Assembly: GCF_026262505.1 (NCBI RefSeq)
Contig: NC_067206.1
Coordinates: 34,177,896 to 34,241,895 of the forward strand
Reading direction: 5' to 3'
Origin: Trichomonas vaginalis G3
Lineage: Eukaryota > Parabasalia > Trichomonadida > Trichomonadidae
Length of the DNA: 64,000 bases
This document shows positions 19,158 to 29,512 of this stretch, in pieces. The notes under the pieces were generated by a model, which worked only from the letters and a program-made list of their open reading frames with translations, was not told where the DNA came from and made no database searches. The position numbers were made by a program, and so were the translations under genes. Position 1 is the first letter of the stretch, and every line of letters begins with the position of its first letter.

Positions 19158-19493
19158 CTAAAAATAAGGTTCTAAATTCTGAAGTTTACATGATCCTCTC
19201 GTGTGCACCCTTAACTCTGAATTACTTAGAAAATCATCTTTTGTGCATGAAAATTGTCCATATTCCCATAAAACTGTTTGTCCCACAGATTTACACATTA
19301 GATTATCATTAAGTTCACCAGTGAGGAAGCCAGTTTCCAATTTAATACGGATATTTTGCCAAGATGATTCGGAAATCTTTCTTTTTTGGTGTTTTATTGA
19401 AGATAGATTTATTTTTGGTACAAGCCAGTCTTCGTTTTCATTATGTGTGCATTTAAATTCCTGGGTTTTAGCTAAAACAAACAACAGGAACAT
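19158..19493 (-). pseudogene. GP63-like surface protease, 5' part
   Basis: 111 residues from a plausible ATG. There is a hydrophobic signal peptide (MFLLFVLAKT), then KCTHNENEDWLVPKI, which matches the N-terminal pattern of trichomonad GP63-like proteins (a Cys-x-His near the mature N-terminus). A stretch with VGQTVLWEYGQFSC follows, typical of the propeptide region with its cysteine pair. The frame ends before any HExxH motif. Together with 17505-18527 it frames a lost catalytic domain. An independent small secreted protein is less likely. Confidence 0.6.
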
Positions 19494-20209
19494 CCCAAAA
19501 ATTTTGAAAACAAATGTTTATACAAAATTTTGAAAGGGACACTTCAATACCCTACCGGAATTATAAATTAGATATAAAATAGATTCTATTATAATGCACA
19601 ACCAATGGGTACGAAATACATCTGGAAAAAGAATTTATACATGTAACGTCTCTGGAAATCAGTTGGTCCAAATTTTCTATCGGGATTCGAAAGTATGTAA
19701 AAATAACATAGGGGTTACCCAAGCACGCATCTATCAATCACAAAATAAACATAACCTACCTGAAAAAAAAAAGATCATCATATGAATTGAATGACATTGC
19801 TTTGCAATCCGTATGGCCTGTTAAATAAAAAACTCCCTTTTGGACTCGCACTAAAATCATAATAATTTTTATCAAATTGTAACGATTAAAATGAGCGTAA
19901 TGTAAACTCATGATTGGCATATAATTGATGTTTTTATGCCTATATATTAAAATTCATCAACTAAAAATTGGAAACTGAAAAGTCCCCTCATTTTTGCCTG
20001 ACATTCTATTGTATTTTTAATTCATCATATGATAGTGTTATGTAATCTTTAATCAGATGATAGTTTCCCACCTGAAGTTTGACATGGTAAATTCGAAATT
20101 ACATTATTACAAATGGGAATGTGAGATTTGATAGAATTGACGGTTCCTATTGGGAAATGAATATATCATATATTACAAATTCATGAAAAATAAACATGAA
20201 ACATGCTTT
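19494..20209. other. Intergenic, no gene seen
   Basis: AT-rich spacer. The 63-codon open stretch from 19594 has no recognisable domain and is not supported as a gene. Confidence 0.5.
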
Positions 20210-23200
20210 TTATTTTCTAAATAATTTGAAATTATACAAAACAAATAATATAATAAATAATATAATAACACATAAACTGGATTCAAAACTACTGTATTCT
20301 TCTGATTCGAATGAAGATCTCTCATTAAAGAAACATGATGCATTAACAAAAGAAATGTTTTTCATTGTTTTTTCGTAACAAACATTGATGTTTCCATTGA
20401 TATTTTTATGAACAATTTGAAGTGTAATAGGTTGATGTTTATCCAACCCAATGAAAAAGAACAGTGGAATTGATGATTTGAAATAAAAATCATCAATAAC
20501 TTTTCCATTGCATTTAAGAAAAACTGAAAGTTCTGTTAAATCGTAATCTGTTGAAGAGATTTCACCAAACAAATCATATTTGTCGTTTCGTTTGATAACA
20601 GTGAAGTTGATGTTATCATGATTTTCTCGTTGTAATAGAACTATCTGTGATTTTGGTGTAACAACTTCTGATTCACTATTTTCAAAAGTGATTTCATAGT
20701 TTTGTTGTGATTTCAAGTTAGAAAAAGTGAATTTTCCTGTGTTGTCTGTTTGACTTTCATATGTTCTATTCACAAAAACTTTTCTACCAATGACAGGTTT
20801 TCTATTTGATTCAAAGACAAAACCTGCGATAGAAAAGCGATTCTTACATGCTTCAAATGCGAATGTCACATCATTTTCGAAAAGTGAAAAAGATTTGATG
20901 TTTGGATTGAAATCAAACTCTTTCATTATAGGTTTGACGAAATAGTCTCCTTCTGTCAGGTTTGAAAAGATAACTGTATTGTTACTGATCTTCTTGTTTT
21001 GATGGAAACCTTTTGAATTAGAGATAGAAACAATTCCATCATTGACAATAGAAGGAAATGACAATTTAATGTTGAATAATCGATATCCATCAAAATCAAA
21101 TGTATTTTTACGTGGAACAAACTTAAATCGTCGTTTCTCCGCTTTCAAGATGATTTTAGACAATGTTGGAAGTCTCGAAAAATGATATCGACCATTTTTG
21201 TCTGTAAGATTCCATGAAAGAACTTTATCATCTGAAATGACACTGACATTTACATTCTTGATTGCTGGAATGATTTTACCATCAATTTCGTTGTTTCTAT
21301 AAACGTCGAAAGAAATGATTTCGTCACAATGAGATGGGAAAGGAACATAAAGTTTAGGATGATCAACAACAAATGGTTTTTGAACAATGCATTCCACTTT
21401 TACTGATTGATCTGATCTTTGTATAAATTTATATGGATATTTAAGCTGTTTGTTGTTAACTTTGATGATTGTTTGATGGATCATTAAATCACCTTTAACT
21501 TCAACTTTACGGACAGCTTCAGTAACCTTTAGATTGTATTTATAATATTCACTTATATTATTTATAAATATTTTATTAGGAAACTTTGGTTTTTCGAAAT
21601 TGAAACAATCAGCAGAAAGAATTTCCTTGTAAATAACTTTAACTAAATTATTGCCTTGTTTAAGTTGTTGTACAACATCTGGACTAGCAAGAATAGAGAC
21701 TTCATGATCTGAATTAATGTTAAACACATAATGAGCAAAATGAGCAACAACGCCAACATCGATTTCATCACTTGTAACATTAACAAAAAATATTGATTGG
21801 TTATAAACAACTGAATTTGGATGAATTAAATGAATTTCGTATTCACCAAATTCTACATCTTCAAATGAGAAACGACCTTTTTCATTGCATTGACATTTAT
21901 AAATTTTCTTTCCTATAAGTGAAATAGACATGTTAGAAATTCGTAATGAAACTAAAACAGATCCAAAAACTTTTGATGAAATTTGACTGAAATATAATTC
22001 ACATGGTGCTTTGAAGATCGCTGTATCATTCTTCATGTTGCATTTAGTTGATAAACTAATCATTGATAATTCTTTTAATGGTGCTGAAAATGAAATACTT
22101 CCATTGTGTGTTTCAATGTTCAAATGTTGTTTGGAACTAAAAGAAACGTTGTATTCAAGACATGATGATTTAACATGTACTGGACCATGTGTAGCTCTGA
22201 AGATGATGTCTCGACGTGGAAAATAAGTAATAGATGTCAATGTTTGAATCTCAAATTCCCAAAGATAGTATTCGGCTGCAAATGTCGCATTGTTTATAGG
22301 CATAACATTGTAAAAAGTGAATTTACCATTTGAATCAGAAAAAACTGAAATGTTTCGTTCAACAAATGTGATTAAAGCACCATTACATGGTTTTCCTGGC
22401 TTGAATGAGATAGTTCCACGAACAGTTGTCCCGATGTAATGCAATTTGATCAGTTCTGTTAAAGCAATTTCACCAACAGTGATGTTGACTTTTGTAATGT
22501 TGAATTGATCACTTTTACATGATATTTCGTAATTTCCCTTTCGTAATTTTCGAAGAATGAAGTTACCTGACTCGTCTGTAATGATTTCTCTTGAATAATT
22601 TTTGGATTCAACTGACAACTTCAGAGGAAAAATAGAAATATTAGGAGGAACTATGACAATGCCATGTGGATCCCACGTATCAATAATCAATTTGATGTCG
22701 TTTAATGGTTTTTCGGTTAGATTAATTTTTGTTTCGTTAAACTTGACGTTTAATATGTTAAATCTGTATAAATCGGGTATGACATTATCAATAGAAAACG
22801 AGCCTGCTATTATATCAACAATAAATCGAGTTTGAGTACTATATCGATAAATTTCGAGTTTCAAAGGTACCGAAATGGGCATATTAACATTATCAGATGA
22901 GACAAGCACAGATCCTTTAATTCCGAGGCCTGTAACTAAAAAATTGATTGATGAATTTTCCAAACTTGAAATGATTTTTGATTTTTCTGCGAAATATATT
23001 CCATCTGAGGATAAAATGGAAATATTTACTCTATTTGGAAGTATAGCATCTGAAATCCAATAACCTGAAGGCTGCACTTCAACTTGGTCAATCAAAGAAT
23101 TGTCAACTGTTAAAATTAGAATGGATAAATTAGAGAAAAATGACTTACGATCTCCTGTAAACGTAAAATTGAAGTTAACGAAACCATCAATGTACGATGC

Positions 23201-23239
23201 CTCTGATGATATACACGAAAAAACAAAAAACAAAATCAT
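20210..23239 (-). CDS. NOMO-like ER membrane protein with tandem beta-sandwich domains
   Basis: 1009 residues. A signal peptide (MILFFVFSCISSEA) is followed by a lumenal chain of about ten beta-sandwich domains of the carboxypeptidase-regulatory/Cna-B kind. They are seen as G-x-V-x-G-hydrophobic starts and DxxGxFxFxN turns, for example DESGNFILRKLRKGNYEI, DSNGKFTFYNV and DNTGKFTFSNLK. One C-terminal membrane helix (CVIILFIILFVLYNF) and a KLFRK tail end the protein. The N-terminal block GYWISDAILPNRVNISI and the one-helix topology match NOMO. NOMO is part of the ER BOS complex (with nicalin and TMEM147) that assists multipass membrane protein insertion. Human NOMO has about 1220 residues. Many N-glycosylation sequons are present. 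A surface adhesin built from Cna-B domains is the alternative. Confidence 0.7.
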   Translation of the reverse strand: MILFFVFSCISSEASYIDGFVNFNFTFTGDRKSFFSNLSILILTVDNSLIDQVEVQPSGYWISDAILPNRVNISILSSDGIYFAEKSKIISSLENSSINFLVTGLGIKGSVLVSSDNVNMPISVPLKLEIYRYSTQTRFIVDIIAGSFSIDNVIPDLYRFNILNVKFNETKINLTEKPLNDIKLIIDTWDPHGIVIVPPNISIFPLKLSVESKNYSREIITDESGNFILRKLRKGNYEISCKSDQFNITKVNITVGEIALTELIKLHYIGTTVRGTISFKPGKPCNGALITFVERNISVFSDSNGKFTFYNVMPINNATFAAEYYLWEFEIQTLTSITYFPRRDIIFRATHGPVHVKSSCLEYNVSFSSKQHLNIETHNGSISFSAPLKELSMISLSTKCNMKNDTAIFKAPCELYFSQISSKVFGSVLVSLRISNMSISLIGKKIYKCQCNEKGRFSFEDVEFGEYEIHLIHPNSVVYNQSIFFVNVTSDEIDVGVVAHFAHYVFNINSDHEVSILASPDVVQQLKQGNNLVKVIYKEILSADCFNFEKPKFPNKIFINNISEYYKYNLKVTEAVRKVEVKGDLMIHQTIIKVNNKQLKYPYKFIQRSDQSVKVECIVQKPFVVDHPKLYVPFPSHCDEIISFDVYRNNEIDGKIIPAIKNVNVSVISDDKVLSWNLTDKNGRYHFSRLPTLSKIILKAEKRRFKFVPRKNTFDFDGYRLFNIKLSFPSIVNDGIVSISNSKGFHQNKKISNNTVIFSNLTEGDYFVKPIMKEFDFNPNIKSFSLFENDVTFAFEACKNRFSIAGFVFESNRKPVIGRKVFVNRTYESQTDNTGKFTFSNLKSQQNYEITFENSESEVVTPKSQIVLLQRENHDNINFTVIKRNDKYDLFGEISSTDYDLTELSVFLKCNGKVIDDFYFKSSIPLFFFIGLDKHQPITLQIVHKNINGNINVCYEKTMKNISFVNASCFFNERSSFESEEYSSFESSLCVIILFIILFVLYNFKLFRK

Positions 23240-23802
23240 TTTGGGATGTAAACATTACAAAAATAGTCAAAATATAATTTAAAAATATTTCGAATTAGTT
23301 ATCTAGACAATATTTCTAATTTTTTTTATAATTTCGTAAAAAACAATTTAAGACAAAAAAAGTGGTACTTGAGTATATTGTCTGCGTTTTATCTGATCAT
23401 TGAGCAACAAAATATACTCAACTGTATAATGAAGGTCCGAGCTAGGGACCAAGTTTCAAATTGATGGTTGCGTATAAATAGTAAATAATTGTAGCATAGC
23501 ATATTTCCTAAACCTTTGCTATTTAAATTTTACGGGTGTGCAGATTTTATTGGACATTAACAATTTTGTAAGGTCAAAGACTTTTTTTTAATCATAGACT
23601 TTCCTCAGACTATAGATTGATTCCAGGAATCGATAGTCTGAAGAATGTCTATTTTCGAAATAAGTTGAACGATGATTATCTCCAAATTGTGTGTGTTTAT
23701 ACGGCTATTAACATTAAATTAATAATGCTAATGTTTATTCTTAAATAATGAAGGCATTATTATATCGTGTTTCAATATAAAATCGCACAACACTAAAAAG
23801 AA
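23240..23802. other. Intergenic with one strong hairpin
   Basis: No gene. At 23605-23641 TCAGACTAT pairs perfectly with ATAGTCTGA and GATTCC with GGAATC inside it, which forms a tight 37-base hairpin upstream of the NOMO-like gene. Confidence 0.5.
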
Positions 23803-24897
23803 TTATTTGATATTCCTAGCACCATTTTTAGCTAAGAATTTGACAATTTCTGTTGAATTCATTTCGAGTGCAATGCTAAGAGGGCATTCATTAATATTGA
23901 AAGAGTTTGATAAAGCAGTGATAAATATGAAAAGCAAGAGAATGCTATCAAAGAATGATAAATATGAAAGGTAAGAGAATATCATAAAACAATGATAAAC
24001 ATGAAAAGAAAGGGAATGTAATAATTCATTGAAAAATATGAAAAGAAAGAAAATGTCTTAAAACAAAGATAAATCTGAAAAGAAAGAAAATGTATAAAGC
24101 ATTGATAAATATCAAAAGAAATGAAATTATATAAAACAAAGTTGAATATGAAAAGAAAGAGAATTCTAAAAAACAATGATGAATATTAAAAGAAAGTGAA
24201 TGTAACAAAACAATGATAAATATGAAAAGAAATAGAATAAATTTCTCGTTAACATCAGCACCATGTTCAACTAGGATTTTGACAATTTCAATTGAATTTG
24301 TTTTGATTGCAATACTAAGAGGATACTCATTAATATTGAAAGAATTTCATAAAATAATGATAATTATGAAAAGAAAAAGAATGTAATAAAACAATGATAA
24401 ATATGAAAAGCAAGAGAATGCAATCAAAGAATGATAAATATGAAATAAAAGAGAATGTAATAATTCATTAATAAATATAAAAGTAAAAAGAATTACATAA
24501 AAGGAAGATAAATTTAATAAGAAAGAGAATTCTATAAAACAATAATAAATATGATAACAAAGAGAATTCTATAAAGTAATGATATACATGATAACAAAGA
24601 GAATACTATCAAACATTGATAAATATTAAAAGAAAGAAAATTATATAAAACAATGATAAATATAATAACCAAGAGAATTCTATAAAGCAATGATAAATAT
24701 GAGGAGAAAGTGAATAAGTTTCATGTTAACACAAGCGCCATATTCAATTAAGAATTTGACAATTTCTGATGAATTCGTTTTGATTGCAATACTAAGAGGG
24801 TATTCATTAATATTGAAAGAATTTCATAAAACAATGATAAATATGAAGAGAAAGATAATGTCATAAAACATTGATAAATATGAAGAGAAAGAGAATG
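23803..24897 (-). pseudogene. Ankyrin relics interleaved with a ~37-bp minisatellite
   Basis: Three relics of the same ankyrin segment (near 23803-23910, 24245-24345 and 24725-24830) read LSIALEMNSTEIVKFLAKNGA or close variants on the minus strand. Between them lie arrays of a degenerate ~37-bp unit containing ATGATAAATATGAAAAGAAAGAGAATG: about 9 units at 23905-24235, about 9-10 at 24345-24720 and 2 at 24825-24900. The arrangement suggests that the C-terminal repeats of the adjacent ankyrin gene were broken up and multiplied together with the minisatellite. Confidence 0.7.
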
Positions 24898-25746
24898 TCA
24901 TATAACATTGATAGATATCAGGTGAAAGAGATTATAAATTTCGTTGATATCACATCCATTAAAAATTAAATACGAAACAACTTCATAACTTCCGAAATAC
25001 ATACTTTCTGCAATTGAATTAGGAGTTTGTCCAAAATTTGATTTAAGGTACTCAGCAATTTCATAGTTTCGATAATCCAATGCTGTATTAATCATGTTAT
25101 CAAATGATTTACCTTCATCTATCATTTGCATAAAAATGTTTTGATTTCCGCCTTGAACGGCATATTTTCCAGAATCTTTAGTGTATGCAGCCCCTAAATT
25201 TTTCAAGTAATTGAAACACAATTCTGAGCCATATTTAATTGCACAATCAAGTGGTGTGATTGTATAATCTATTTTCTGATTGATGTTAAGATTTGGGAAT
25301 TTGCTCTTAAGATCATCAACTCTATCCCACGCAATATAGTATAAAGGAGATTCTGTAGAATATATATTCAGAATTTCTTCTTCTATTTCAAGTTGGAAGT
25401 TTTCGAATGTGAAGCCTTTATAATGTAGAAGGGTCGCTAATTTCTCATTTTTTGGTTTGATGATGCATGAGAATTCGTTTAATATTTTTTCGTAAAGTTC
25501 TGTAAATAATTTAATATCTTTCACACGAATTTGTGAAATAATATCAATCAGGTAAAGTGACATTTGGATAAATATTTTAGAATTTATGATGAATTCTATA
25601 ATTTGTGAATATATTTTTAAAATATTATTGGCATTAACACTCCAAATGATTTTCGATGCTTGATTAGGGTATTCAAATACTTCAATTGGCTTAATGCCAT
25701 AAAAATCATATCCTGTTTCATTTTTTGATTGCTCAGAACTTGACAT
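24898..25746 (-). CDS. Ankyrin-repeat protein (DUF3447 type), C-terminally shortened
   Basis: 282 residues. The N-terminal ~115 residues are helical and typical of the very large trichomonad DUF3447/ankyrin family, which starts with a short polar stretch and then long amphipathic helices. Ankyrin units follow from about residue 150 (ITPLDCAIKYGSELCFNYLKNLGA and later YFGSYEVVSYLIFNGCDIN). Family members usually have many more repeats. Here the frame ends in sequence of the adjoining minisatellite (last residues LFHLISINVI), so the tail is truncated. Such proteins are scaffolds; the target is unknown. The gene may still be expressed as a short protein. Confidence 0.7.
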   Translation of the reverse strand: MSSSEQSKNETGYDFYGIKPIEVFEYPNQASKIIWSVNANNILKIYSQIIEFIINSKIFIQMSLYLIDIISQIRVKDIKLFTELYEKILNEFSCIIKPKNEKLATLLHYKGFTFENFQLEIEEEILNIYSTESPLYYIAWDRVDDLKSKFPNLNINQKIDYTITPLDCAIKYGSELCFNYLKNLGAAYTKDSGKYAVQGGNQNIFMQMIDEGKSFDNMINTALDYRNYEIAEYLKSNFGQTPNSIAESMYFGSYEVVSYLIFNGCDINEIYNLFHLISINVI

Positions 25747-26350
25747 GCTTTGTAAAAATTTTTGGGTTTGGTATTTTTGATTATAAAATATTAAAAAGCT
25801 GTGATTTTATGATTTTTGGAATTAGTATCTGATCTAGATATTAGATCCATTCAAATATAGTCTAAACAAAATTGTAAAGTGAATCTGATGAGAACGTTAT
25901 ATTTTTAATAAAATCACTTTTCCCATATGGATGTTGGAAAATCCATTGATATTGATCTAGTTTTTTAAACTCCTTATATGCAGGAAACATTAAATTGCCA
26001 TGAAATACAGATAATTGCTCTCTAAAATTGAATCAAGTCCTATTAAAATCTCTTAGATGTTTGATTTTATATATTAATTAATATAAATTAAACATCTAAG
26101 GGATTAATTAATGAAGTAAGAATAGCTGTATCAGCCTCGATTTTTTCAGCTCTTCTGCCTTTATTGAGAGTGAAATCATTTCTTTTGGAAAATATTTGTT
26201 AAAGAATAAAAGATATATTGGTTTCATAGCATTGCAAAATGCATTGAATTATCATCGCCATGATTTATATAGCGCTGTATCATAATCGTTTTTGTGAGTT
26301 TTTAGCATTGAATGGAAATTATGGAAAAATGAATTTTTATTAAACAACAG
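25747..26350. other. Intergenic with an AT-rich palindrome
   Basis: No gene. At 26053-26100 the arms CTTAGATGTTT and AAACATCTAAG flank a mostly self-complementary AT core, giving a nearly perfect ~48-base hairpin. It sits between the 5' end of the ankyrin gene and the 3' end of the coiled-coil gene. Confidence 0.5.
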
Positions 26351-29300
26351 TTAAATATCCGAGTCACTACTAATTTCATCAATATTCTGATCTTTGAATG
26401 AATTGATTAATTCTTTATGCTCAGATGAAAGACGATCAAGCATGATTTTCACATTCTTAAAAACAACATCATTTAACTCTAATACACTAGAGCTAAGAGT
26501 TAGCTTTCTCTGCAAACTAAGCTTCAATTCCGAAATCTGATTCTCAAGATCTATGTTTTTACGTTCTAAGCTTCTGTTCAATCTTTGCAAGCTATATATG
26601 TCAGAATCAGATAATTTAGATTGATTAATTGGTGTATTATTTTGTGAATCAATCATTCTTTGCAATTCCGAAACCTGTTTTCTCAGGGCGATTATTGCCT
26701 TCTTATCATTAGATGGCGAGCTTGTAACTTGGGAAAGTTCTTCTTTGAGTTTAATATTTTCTTTTTGTAATTCAAGAATTTGATCCTTTAATTCAATATC
26801 TAATTGGTGTCTTTCATCAGAATCTTTGGTATCATTTGTCATATTGAGTAATTTACCACGTAGATCTTCAATTTGAGTTTCTGCATCATTCAAATCTTTT
26901 TCATTCATTCGAATGACATCATTTAGTTTTTCAATTTGTGCATACGCTTCGTTTAATTCTTCCTGTTTTGATTCAAGTTCATTTGAAATAGTTTCCTCAT
27001 CATCTTTCAATTTGAGTTTGTCATTTAACTTAGAAATTAAGTCATTCAATTGTTTAATTTGGTCATTGAGGCTCTTATTTGTCTTTTGACTATCTTGCAA
27101 TTCTGATTTGATCCTTAGAAGCTCTTCATTACATTGCTCAATATGTTGATCTCTGTCCTTTATTTTATTATTAAAGTCTTGTGATAAACTGTCAAATGAT
27201 TGCGTTTCGAATGTAGACTTTTGTTTATATTTCATGAATTCATCGTTTAATTTCTTCAAGTTATCTTCTCTCTGAAGAATCTCATTTCGAAGTTTGATCA
27301 GCTCATCATTTAGTTTAAGAATTGTCTGTTCCTTTTCTGCAATTAATTTCTTGAACATTCCAATTTCGTTTGAACTTTGCTTTGCTGTTTGCTCGCTTTG
27401 TTGAATTTGAATTCTGAGTCTTTCAAGCTCTTGTTGACTCTTTTGCGCTTTTTCTATTTGAACTCTCACACCAACAGCTGCATTAGATGGAACAGATCCG
27501 TTTCTTCCAGTTCCATTTATTGGTTTATTGTTTACATTATTAAATGAAGGAGCAATGAATTTTTCCATTTCCTGTGTTTGTTCTTTGATATCGGAATCTT
27601 TGTTCATCGGTTTCAAATTATTTAATTCTTCAAGTAATCTTTGATTTTCAGCATTAAGATCCAAGTTTTCGGCTGTGAGTTTTCTGTTAATTTTTGCCAG
27701 ATTATCGTTTTCTTCCTTCAACTTAATAATTTCATCACGATCTTTATCTCTTTGGCTGTAAATAGCAATAATCTTCTTCTTAAGTTCAGCAATTTCTGCC
27801 TTTTGAGAAGAGTTATCAACTTTATCATGGTTTGGTGGTGTTGATGGACCATTAAATATAAAACTCTCCCGAAGCTGAGAATTTTCTTCTCTTAAACCTT
27901 TGATTTCGATTTCTTTCGAATTCATCAATTCTTTTAATTGAATATTGCTGTCTTCTTCCATTTTGAGTTTGTTTTGTAGCTCTTTAACGTCATTTTCAAG
28001 CTTTAATATCCTCTGTTGTGTTAATGGATCAGGAGTAGGAGAAGAAGGAGAGTTCCTATCAACAATATAATCATCATAATCTGAAACTTCGACAAATTCT
28101 ATTCCATACTTAACGCTATAGGATCTTAAAAGTGCATAAAGCTCCCTGAGCTTCTTTTCAAGCATTGAAATTTGCTGTTGGTATTCAAAGCATGCTCGCT
28201 TGAAATCTTGCTCATCAATCTCGGCTTGTGTGACTCTCTTTTGAAGTCGCATGATAATTTCTGTCTTATCATCATAGTCTTTTGTTCTATCATATAATGT
28301 ATTATAACGGTTTGTAATTTCATTATATAAAGTGATTAAGTGATCGTATTTTGCAGCTTTTTCTCGCAAGACATCGTTGTCTATCTCCTTTATTGGTGGA
28401 GATAATCTTGTATTAGCATAGTTCTTTACGCGAAGTTCTGCTTTGAGTTTTCCATTTTCTTTTGTTAGTTGCTCTACCATAGATCTAAGATCGTTTTTAT
28501 CTGTTGGAAATTGAGGAAGTGCCAATTTCTTTGTTAAATCGTCAATTCTTGCATCTTTAAGCTTGATTTCATTTTCTAATGAGTCAATTTGAGAAATTTG
28601 GGCTTTCATATCTTGAATTTCTATACTTTGTTGATCATTGATATCACGCAGATTAGAGATTTCCTTCTGTAAGGCGTGAATTTGGGCTTCAGAATCAGAA
28701 ATACATGGTTTTTGAATTACTACGGCATTGTTCTTGTCCAATTTATTTTTAAGATCAGTAGTCATAGATTCTAAAGATCTAATTCTATCATTTAGGCGCG
28801 CTTTTTCATTATTATCTGTTGTTTTGATATTTTCTAGGTTTTCTTTTAATTCGAGATTCTCTTTATGAACCTTTGTGTTTTCTTCAAGAAGTTCCTTTAT
28901 TTTTTGCTTTAATTCCGAATTTTCTCTCAAAATCCCATCCATCTGATCGATTTGTAGTGATGGTATATCAGTTTCTTGCTTTTTTAAGGCTCTTTTCAAG
29001 TCATTAATTTCTGCCATGTCATGTTTCTTATCATTCTCGAGTGATTTAATTCTATCATTAAGTTGATCGCATTCTTTTGTAGCTTTCTCTAAAAGAATGA
29101 CTAACTCTTCAACTTTTTGATATCCTCCGGTTGATGATATCGAAATTTGAGAATTATTCGGAATGGGACTTGTATTTTCTCGAATTTTTGGAGAAATTGC
29201 ATTTATTTGCATCTTGATTTCTCCATTTTCACGTTCCAATTCTTCATTTCGCATTTTAAGCTTGAGAAGTTCGTCTTGAAAATTTTTCATTTTATTGGAA

Positions 29301-29512
29301 GTATTTTCTTCAGAATTTTCATCCTGTATACTTTGTTGACGAGATATAAATTGTAATCGTTGCTTTAATTCCGAATTTTCTGATTCTTGCGCTTTAAATT
29401 TCATTTGTAACTCCATAAATTCGCCTTCAATGCGTCCAAGTCTATCTTTATAATCTTGTATTGTCAATGGAGATCCTTTGCGAGAACTACCGTATCCTCG
29501 AGGGGTTTCCAT
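26351..29512 (-). CDS. Long coiled-coil protein
   Basis: 1053 residues that are almost entirely heptad-repeat coiled coil, from about residue 20 to 1000 (for example ENSELKQKIKELLEENTKVHKENLELKE in type). The breaks are short Pro/Ser/Asn-rich spots near residues 495-505, 555 and 655-680. There is no motor head, membrane helix or signal peptide. The N-terminus (METPRGYGSSRKGSP) is basic and could be phosphorylated. Candidates are a cytoskeletal, striated-fibre (costa-like) or golgin-type tether. The sequence alone does not decide. The upstream region holds GTCCACTTTTTT at 29534-29545, one base off the GTCACTTTT word. Confidence 0.75.
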   Translation of the reverse strand: METPRGYGSSRKGSPLTIQDYKDRLGRIEGEFMELQMKFKAQESENSELKQRLQFISRQQSIQDENSEENTSNKMKNFQDELLKLKMRNEELERENGEIKMQINAISPKIRENTSPIPNNSQISISSTGGYQKVEELVILLEKATKECDQLNDRIKSLENDKKHDMAEINDLKRALKKQETDIPSLQIDQMDGILRENSELKQKIKELLEENTKVHKENLELKENLENIKTTDNNEKARLNDRIRSLESMTTDLKNKLDKNNAVVIQKPCISDSEAQIHALQKEISNLRDINDQQSIEIQDMKAQISQIDSLENEIKLKDARIDDLTKKLALPQFPTDKNDLRSMVEQLTKENGKLKAELRVKNYANTRLSPPIKEIDNDVLREKAAKYDHLITLYNEITNRYNTLYDRTKDYDDKTEIIMRLQKRVTQAEIDEQDFKRACFEYQQQISMLEKKLRELYALLRSYSVKYGIEFVEVSDYDDYIVDRNSPSSPTPDPLTQQRILKLENDVKELQNKLKMEEDSNIQLKELMNSKEIEIKGLREENSQLRESFIFNGPSTPPNHDKVDNSSQKAEIAELKKKIIAIYSQRDKDRDEIIKLKEENDNLAKINRKLTAENLDLNAENQRLLEELNNLKPMNKDSDIKEQTQEMEKFIAPSFNNVNNKPINGTGRNGSVPSNAAVGVRVQIEKAQKSQQELERLRIQIQQSEQTAKQSSNEIGMFKKLIAEKEQTILKLNDELIKLRNEILQREDNLKKLNDEFMKYKQKSTFETQSFDSLSQDFNNKIKDRDQHIEQCNEELLRIKSELQDSQKTNKSLNDQIKQLNDLISKLNDKLKLKDDEETISNELESKQEELNEAYAQIEKLNDVIRMNEKDLNDAETQIEDLRGKLLNMTNDTKDSDERHQLDIELKDQILELQKENIKLKEELSQVTSSPSNDKKAIIALRKQVSELQRMIDSQNNTPINQSKLSDSDIYSLQRLNRSLERKNIDLENQISELKLSLQRKLTLSSSVLELNDVVFKNVKIMLDRLSSEHKELINSFKDQNIDEISSDSDI

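Noticed and set aside
23900-24900. CRISPR-like array
   Set aside because: The ~37-bp units are degenerate and head-to-tail without distinct spacers, and the genome is eukaryotic. It is a minisatellite.
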